Origin: Nitrospirota bacterium
GTDB lineage: Bacteria; Nitrospirota; Thermodesulfovibrionia; UBA6902
Direction of reading: 5' to 3'
Assembly (NCBI GenBank): GCA_015491705.1
Contig: WFVK01000089.1
Span: 1 to 9,557 of the forward strand
DNA: 9,557 nucleotides
Below the pieces are notes generated by a model, which worked only from the letters and a program-made list of their open reading frames with translations, made no database searches and had not been told where the DNA came from. Positions within the stretch are counted from its first letter, which is position 1. Every line of letters begins with the position of its first letter. This document shows positions 5,931 through 9,557 of this stretch, piece by piece. Both the position numbers and the translations under genes were made by a program.

Positions 5931-7292
5931 ATGGCAGAAATATTGGCAAAACTCAGGGATTGCATCACTATCAGCAACGGCAGGGTTCAGATTAACAACA
6001 GTGACTCGGTACGGGAACTTATGGACGGGTTCATCTATGAGGCGGTCTTTAATCCTGACGAAGAAAAGAGAAAGGGCCTTCAGAGGTTGGTAATCGAGAC
6101 AGCCAAGCAGATGGGGGCCGTGCCCGCCTCCATCCAGTCCCTCTATGAAGAGATGGGCAGGAATTATCCCGGCTTTACAGTGCCTGCAATAAATATCAGG
6201 GGCCTGACCTATGACACGGCAAGGGTTATTTTCAGAAAGGCCATGGAAAAGAACATCGGAGCGCTGATATTCGAGATAGCGCGTTCTGAGATAGGTTATA
6301 CAAAACAGAGACCCCTTGAGTATTCCGCCGCTGTGCTGGCGGCTGCGGTAAAGGAGGGCTTCACCGGGCCGGTGTTTATTCAGGGAGACCACTTCCAGCT
6401 CGTAAGAAAATACTACTTGGCCGACCCAAAGCCCGAGACGGAATATGTGAAGGGACTTATCAGGGAGGCCATCGATGCCGAGTTCTATAACATTGACCTT
6501 GATACGTCCACGCTTGTAGACCTCGATAAAAAAGACATCAAGGAAGAGCAGAGGCCGAATTTTGAAGCCGCGGCGGCCCTTGCCGCATACATACGGGAAA
6601 TCGAACCGGAGGGTGTTACAGTATCCATAGGAGGGGAAATAGGGGAAATAGGCGGTAAAAACAGCACCCCCGAAGAGCTCAGGGCGTATCTTGACGGTTT
6701 CAACGAGATATTCAGGGCGGGCAAAGGCGTAAGCAAGATGAGCGTTCAGACCGGCACGTCTCACGGAGGCGTTGTGCTGCCGGACGGCTCGCTTGCACAG
6801 GTGAAGATCGACTTCGAGACCCTGAGAAAGCTCTCCGAGGTGGCAAGAAAGGAATACGGTTTATCAGGGGCCGTGCAGCACGGCGCATCCACCCTGCCTG
6901 ACGAGGCATTCCACCACTTCCCTGAGACAACCACCTCCGAGGTCCACCTTGCAACGGGTTTTCAGAACATAATGTACGACAACCCCGCACTGCCCCCTGC
7001 GTTCAGGGAGGAGGTCTACAGGTATATAAAGGAGAATTTCGCAAACGAGAAAAAAGAGGGCCAGACAGAAGAGCAGTTTATCTACAAGACGCGCAAGAAA
7101 GGCTTCGGCCCTTTAAAGCAGAAATGGTGGGACCTGCCGTCTGATGTCAAGGGCCCGATCATGAAAGAACTCGGAGACAAGTTCGATATACTCTTCAATG
7201 AACTCCGGGTCAATAATACAAAAGAGATCGTCTCATCGACTGTAAGTCCCGTGATTGTCGAAAAGAAGGTGCCTCACAACCTGCTTGACTGA
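5931..7292 (+). CDS. Class II (zinc) aldolase family protein, long form; probable fructose-bisphosphate aldolase
   Basis: 453 residues, longer than E. coli-type FbaA (about 360). The class II pattern is visible: D153-H154 (QGDHFQ; catalytic Asp and first zinc His), E236 (GGEIGEIGGKNSTPEE), H278 (GTSHGGVVLPDG; second zinc His) and H317 (VQHGAS; third zinc His). These correspond to the D109/H110, H226 and H264 sites of the E. coli enzyme. The expected reaction is reversible cleavage of fructose 1,6-bisphosphate to dihydroxyacetone phosphate and glyceraldehyde 3-phosphate; in an anaerobe it would often run toward hexose. The usual NxDTD phosphate-binding element is not in standard form (SEVHLATGFQN near 336-346), and about 90 extra residues follow, so another ketose-bisphosphate substrate is possible. 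The start is firm: AAAGGAGG (5919-5926) lies 4 nt before the ATG. It is 66 bp after the inositol operon, to which it could supply hexose phosphate. Confidence 0.85.
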   Translation: MAEILAKLRDCITISNGRVQINNSDSVRELMDGFIYEAVFNPDEEKRKGLQRLVIETAKQMGAVPASIQSLYEEMGRNYPGFTVPAINIRGLTYDTARVIFRKAMEKNIGALIFEIARSEIGYTKQRPLEYSAAVLAAAVKEGFTGPVFIQGDHFQLVRKYYLADPKPETEYVKGLIREAIDAEFYNIDLDTSTLVDLDKKDIKEEQRPNFEAAAALAAYIREIEPEGVTVSIGGEIGEIGGKNSTPEELRAYLDGFNEIFRAGKGVSKMSVQTGTSHGGVVLPDGSLAQVKIDFETLRKLSEVARKEYGLSGAVQHGASTLPDEAFHHFPETTTSEVHLATGFQNIMYDNPALPPAFREEVYRYIKENFANEKKEGQTEEQFIYKTRKKGFGPLKQKWWDLPSDVKGPIMKELGDKFDILFNELRVNNTKEIVSSTVSPVIVEKKVPHNLLD

Positions 7293-7357
7293 ATACCGCA
7301 GGTTATCCTTAATGTGGCATAAAGGGACTGGAGAGCCCGCCGTAAAACCCTGTTTGA

Positions 7358-7390
7358 GGTTCAGGGGTTAGCTGGTTCAGGGTTCAAGGG
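7358..7390. repeat. Short direct repeats GGTTCAGGG
   Basis: GGTTCAGGG occurs at 7358-7366 and 7374-7382, followed by the near copy GGTTCAAGGG at 7381-7390, which overlaps the second unit. An inverted copy of the core (AACCCTG) lies at 7346-7352. The arrangement looks like decayed intergenic repeat sequence rather than coding DNA. Confidence 0.5.
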
Positions 7391-7412
7391 TTATAAGGCG
7401 AAGGAAATTACT

Positions 7413-7435
7413 CCTCCCCTTAAGTTAAGGGGAGG
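7413..7435. repeat. Perfect palindrome, 11-bp arms (dispersed-repeat type)
   Basis: CCTCCCCTTAA (7413-7423), one central G, then TTAAGGGGAGG (7425-7435). A second, related GGGAGGGG follows at about 7438-7445. G/C-block plus TTAA palindromes like this are commonly found as many copies between genes in various bacterial genomes. It may also act as a bidirectional transcript-end hairpin, though no T-run follows. Confidence 0.6.
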
Positions 7436-7538
7436 CCGGGAGGGGTTACTTTATAACATGCCGTGCTGAATATTTCCTCAGGGAATCGCAGATAAAGCTT
7501 TTCCGCCGGGCTCTCCGGCCGGTTTATGCAACGTTAAG

Positions 7539-7556
7539 GTTCTGTCGCCTCAGAAC
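7539..7556. terminator. Hairpin at the 3' end of the zinc-finger gene
   Basis: GTTCTG (7539-7544) and CAGAAC (7551-7556) form a perfect 6-bp stem with a 6-nt loop. It overlaps the stop codon (7550-7552) of the minus-strand gene. On the plus strand it is followed by a T/A-rich stretch (ATATTTTAATTT), so it may help end transcripts coming from the aldolase side. Confidence 0.3.
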
Positions 7557-8161
7557 GGATATTTTAATTTGTATTTCGCCTTTGACTTCTTTTTTGCAGG
7601 AAAGTCCTTCACAGATTCCACTATGAGTTTTATTGTTTCATACGGGACGTCTTTTGAGTCGGCGTCGGAGTGTCTGAAGGACAGGTGCCTCAGGAGCATT
7701 TCCCGGGTGCCGAATATATCCGAGCACACAGGACAGCAGAACAGTTTGATTTCCACCTTGTTTTCGATATATGTATGAATCAGCGCTTTATCGCTTGAAA
7801 TCTGAAATGAAATCCTTGCAGCCGGATCTATGGAGCGGGTGTGATTTTCGACATGTGCGATTATGCCGGATGTGGGAGACGGGCGGTTGTTGTCAAGGGC
7901 GAAATGGCAGTGCGGACAAATATATATGGTCTCTGCATCTTCATCAACCTCATTTGTCTCGACGTTTATTTTCCGGCTGGCGAGCCTGTCCGGATGCTCC
8001 TGCCTGATATGATCAATCAGTTCACCGGAAGCCGTGAAGAATTCGTCACAGAAAGAACAGAACAACAATTTCTGCAATACCGCTGATACAGCCTCATCAA
8101 CATTCGAAACACAATGTATGGAGTCTATGATTTCTGTAAAGGTATCTCTCTTGTTTTGCAT
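7550..8161 (-). CDS. Protein of unknown function with three C2H2-type zinc fingers
   Basis: 203 residues from the ATG at 8161. Finger 1 is C35-x2-C38-x12-H51-x4-H56 and finger 3 is C143-x2-C146-x12-H159-x4-H164; both also carry the core hydrophobics of the classical fold (C-x3-F-x5-L-x2-H). Finger 2 is C82-x2-C85-x17-H103-x3-H107, with a longer loop. An acidic linker (NEVDEDAE) sits between fingers 1 and 2, and the C-terminus is basic (AKKKSKAKYKLK at about 189-200), which would suit nucleic-acid contact. I do not recognise the family; bacterial C2H2 proteins such as Ros/MucR have a single finger. There is no signal peptide, so it is probably cytoplasmic. The start is uncertain: no clear Shine-Dalgarno sequence, and in-frame ATGs at 8188 and 8209 would add a hydrophobic stretch. 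It stands alone, divergent from the oxidoreductase and convergent with the aldolase. It may bind DNA, RNA or protein. Confidence 0.78.
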   Translation of the reverse strand: MQNKRDTFTEIIDSIHCVSNVDEAVSAVLQKLLFCSFCDEFFTASGELIDHIRQEHPDRLASRKINVETNEVDEDAETIYICPHCHFALDNNRPSPTSGIIAHVENHTRSIDPAARISFQISSDKALIHTYIENKVEIKLFCCPVCSDIFGTREMLLRHLSFRHSDADSKDVPYETIKLIVESVKDFPAKKKSKAKYKLKYPF

Positions 8162-8236
8162 TGTTTTACACAATCTTAATAATAACATTAATCTGAAAAT
8201 AAAATCCATACCTGAAATCCGGCCGGTAAAAACCTG

Positions 8237-8264
8237 TTGACATTCATTCTGTATATGATAGAAT
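8237..8264 (+). promoter_or_regulatory. Promoter of the FAD oxidoreductase gene
   Basis: A consensus TTGACA (8237-8242), 16-nt spacer and TAGAAT (8259-8264, 5 of 6 matches). Transcription would start near 8271, about 24 nt before the ATG at 8295. It lies in the divergent region shared with the zinc-finger gene; no equally good promoter was found for that gene. Confidence 0.65.
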
Positions 8265-8294
8265 TGGCAGGAAGAGAGGGTAAACGGACACACA

Positions 8295-9488
8295 ATGCAC
8301 TACGTGATAATCGGCAACGGAGTGGCGGGCACCACGGCGGCCCTGAATATAAGAAAGACGGACGCCGCAGGTGATATAACTGTCCTGAGCGATGAATCCC
8401 ATCCGTTTTACAGCAGGATCAGGCTGATCCAGTATCTTGCCGGGGAGGTCGATGAAAAAAAACTGATTATTTATAACGAGGGACAGTATGAGCAGAACCG
8501 TATCAGGCTGCTCCTTGACAGTCCGGTCGAATCGGTTGACAGTGACTCAAGAGAAATTGTGACCGCATCCGGGCAGACCATGAAATACGACAGGCTGCTC
8601 CTCGCCACCGGCGGCGTATCTTTTGTTCCTCCCATACCCGGTTCTCACAAAAAAGGCGTCTTCACATTAAGGACACTGAAAGATGCAGCGGCAATCAGGG
8701 ACTATGCCGGAAACGCAGGGCAGGTACTGCTGATCGGGGGAGGGGTGCTGGGGCTTGAGGCCGGCAACAGCCTGAGAAAATCAGGACATACAGTGAGTGT
8801 CGTGGAATTCTCCCCCCGCCTGCTCCCCAGGCAGATGGACGCGGAAGGCGCCGGAATTCTCAGGAAGCAGATGGAGGATATGGGCTTCACCTTTTATCTC
8901 GGCGCAAAGACAAAAGAGATCACCGGCGGCGATAAGGTTGAAGGGCTCCTGCTTGAAGACGGAAGGGAGATCAAATGCGACATGATAATCATATCCGCAG
9001 GCATAAGGCCAAACGGCGGTCTTGCGGAAAGACTCGGCCTGAAAATCAATAAAGGCCTGCCTGTCAGTGACAGGATGGAGACCGCGATCCCCGGTGTCTA
9101 TGCAGCCGGTGATTTGATAGAACACAGGGGGGTCTTTTACGGCATATGGCCTGCATCTGAAAAGCAGGGGAAGACCGCGGGCATAAATATGTCCGGCGGT
9201 GATGCAGTCTACAGCGGCACCATCCCCTCAAATATCTTAAAGATCGCGGGAATCGACCTGTGTGCAGCCGGCGATATAGACCCGGAGGGCGTGTTAGAGT
9301 CGATCGTAAGCAAAGATGAAGAGAAATATATTTACAGGAAACTGGTTATCAGGGGAAACAATATCACAGGCTGTATCCTCTACGGTGATATCCGCGGCAG
9401 GAGAAAGATTATAAAGGCCATTGATGAAAAACGGGACATAGGAGGGATTAAGACAGAGCTGAACCAGTGGAATATGGACGCACTGTAA
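8295..9488 (+). CDS. FAD- and NAD(P)H-dependent oxidoreductase (NADH:rubredoxin reductase / NirB N-terminal type)
   Basis: 397 residues of the two-dinucleotide-binding flavoprotein fold. The FAD site is G7-x-G9-x-x-G12 (GNGVAG), followed by the FYSRIRL element at 38-44 typical of NirB and rubredoxin-reductase relatives. The second FAD contact is at about 103-107 (LATGG). The NAD(P) site is G148-x-G150-x-x-G153 (GGGVLGLEAG), ending in acidic E171, which favours NADH. The C-terminal FAD motif is GVYAAGD at 267-273. There is no CxxC redox pair, so it is not a thioredoxin- or disulfide-type reductase; electrons would pass to a partner such as rubredoxin, a ferredoxin-like protein or oxygen. The ribosome binding site is poor (GAGAGGG is 14 nt away), but homology begins at the first residues, so the start is safe. 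A further gene starts 64 bp downstream on the same strand and may encode the partner. Confidence 0.9.
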   Translation: MHYVIIGNGVAGTTAALNIRKTDAAGDITVLSDESHPFYSRIRLIQYLAGEVDEKKLIIYNEGQYEQNRIRLLLDSPVESVDSDSREIVTASGQTMKYDRLLLATGGVSFVPPIPGSHKKGVFTLRTLKDAAAIRDYAGNAGQVLLIGGGVLGLEAGNSLRKSGHTVSVVEFSPRLLPRQMDAEGAGILRKQMEDMGFTFYLGAKTKEITGGDKVEGLLLEDGREIKCDMIIISAGIRPNGGLAERLGLKINKGLPVSDRMETAIPGVYAAGDLIEHRGVFYGIWPASEKQGKTAGINMSGGDAVYSGTIPSNILKIAGIDLCAAGDIDPEGVLESIVSKDEEKYIYRKLVIRGNNITGCILYGDIRGRRKIIKAIDEKRDIGGIKTELNQWNMDAL

Positions 9489-9552
9489 TTTAATTTAATG
9501 TTGCATGAACGGGCCTGCCGGCGGGGTTTAATGCGACAACAGGAGGTACGGA

Positions 9553-9557
9553 ATGGA
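9553..9557 (+). CDS. Start of a further gene, cut by the window edge
   Basis: A strong ribosome binding site, AGGAGG (9541-9546), lies 6 nt before an ATG at 9553-9555, and the next two bases are GA. Only Met plus part of a codon is visible, so nothing can be said of the product. The spacing from the oxidoreductase and the lack of a terminator suggest co-transcription. Confidence 0.55.

Larger units (their letters stand above)
7293..7549. other. Convergent intergenic region rich in repeats and hairpins
   Basis: This 257-bp stretch separates the ends of the aldolase gene (plus) and the zinc-finger gene (minus). It contains no credible gene. It holds tandem-like GGTTCAGGG copies (7358-7390), a perfect palindrome (7413-7435) with a further GGGAGGGG copy just after it, a GCCGG-N5-CCGGC hairpin (7505-7519), and a GTTCTG-N6-CAGAAC hairpin (7539-7556) that covers the zinc-finger gene's stop. 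None is followed by a clean T-run. Confidence 0.7.

Noticed and set aside
5877..6764. Long minus-strand open frame (295 codons) opposite the aldolase gene
   Set aside because: It is the antisense shadow of a clear enzyme gene, with no recognisable domain or ribosome binding site.
7505..7519. GCCGG-N5-CCGGC hairpin as terminator of the zinc-finger gene
   Set aside because: The stem is short and lacks a following T-run in the minus-strand direction.
8176..8191. TTAAT-N6-ATTAA inverted repeat upstream of the zinc-finger gene
   Set aside because: Such 5-bp A/T repeats are expected by chance in this AT-rich stretch, and no promoter aligns with it.

Overview
The window is about 9.6 kb of ordinary-looking bacterial chromosome at moderate GC, with tight operons and strong Shine-Dalgarno sites. 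The gene content suggests an anaerobic or facultative Gram-negative bacterium that uses molybdenum: moaA, a ModE-type regulator, a MoeA-like protein, a NADH:rubredoxin/NirB-type flavoprotein, and a secreted or periplasmic TPR protein. A Nitrospirota or Desulfobacterota host would fit, but this is a low-confidence guess from gene content only. No rRNA, tRNA, CRISPR array, transposase or phage gene was seen.

Layout. (1) Positions 1-486, minus strand: the N-terminal part of an exported TPR-repeat protein, with its own promoter (493-521). (2) Positions 570-3038, minus strand: a molybdenum operon read in the order ModE-like regulator (HTH domain only), MoeA-like molybdopterin-binding protein with a C-terminal four-cysteine tail, and moaA (ATGA overlap with the preceding gene). 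Its promoter (3121-3149) has an inverted repeat, CGTTAT-N11-ATAACG, covering the spacer and -10 box, as expected for ModE autoregulation. (3) Positions 3233-5864, plus strand: a divergent operon with a very good promoter. It encodes inositol-3-phosphate synthase and, overlapping it, a fused CTP:inositol-phosphate cytidylyltransferase/CDP-alcohol phosphotransferase. Together they convert glucose-6-phosphate to inositol-phosphate, then CDP-inositol, then a phosphodiester product: either di-myo-inositol phosphate solute or an inositol lipid. (4) Positions 5931-7292, plus strand: a long-form class II aldolase, probably fructose-bisphosphate aldolase, which would feed hexose phosphate into the same route. 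(5) Positions 7293-7549: a convergent intergenic region carrying direct repeats, a perfect 11-bp-arm palindrome of dispersed-repeat type, and smaller hairpins. (6) Positions 7550-8161, minus strand: a small protein of unknown function with three C2H2-type zinc fingers, two of them matching the eukaryotic-type spacing exactly. (7) Positions 8295-9488, plus strand: a FAD/NAD(P)-dependent oxidoreductase with its own promoter, followed by the first codons of another gene at the window edge.

The items most worth a second look are the triple C2H2-finger bacterial protein, the ModE operator with a regulator that lacks a molybdate-binding domain beside a cysteine-tailed MoeA-like protein, and the CDP-inositol operon.
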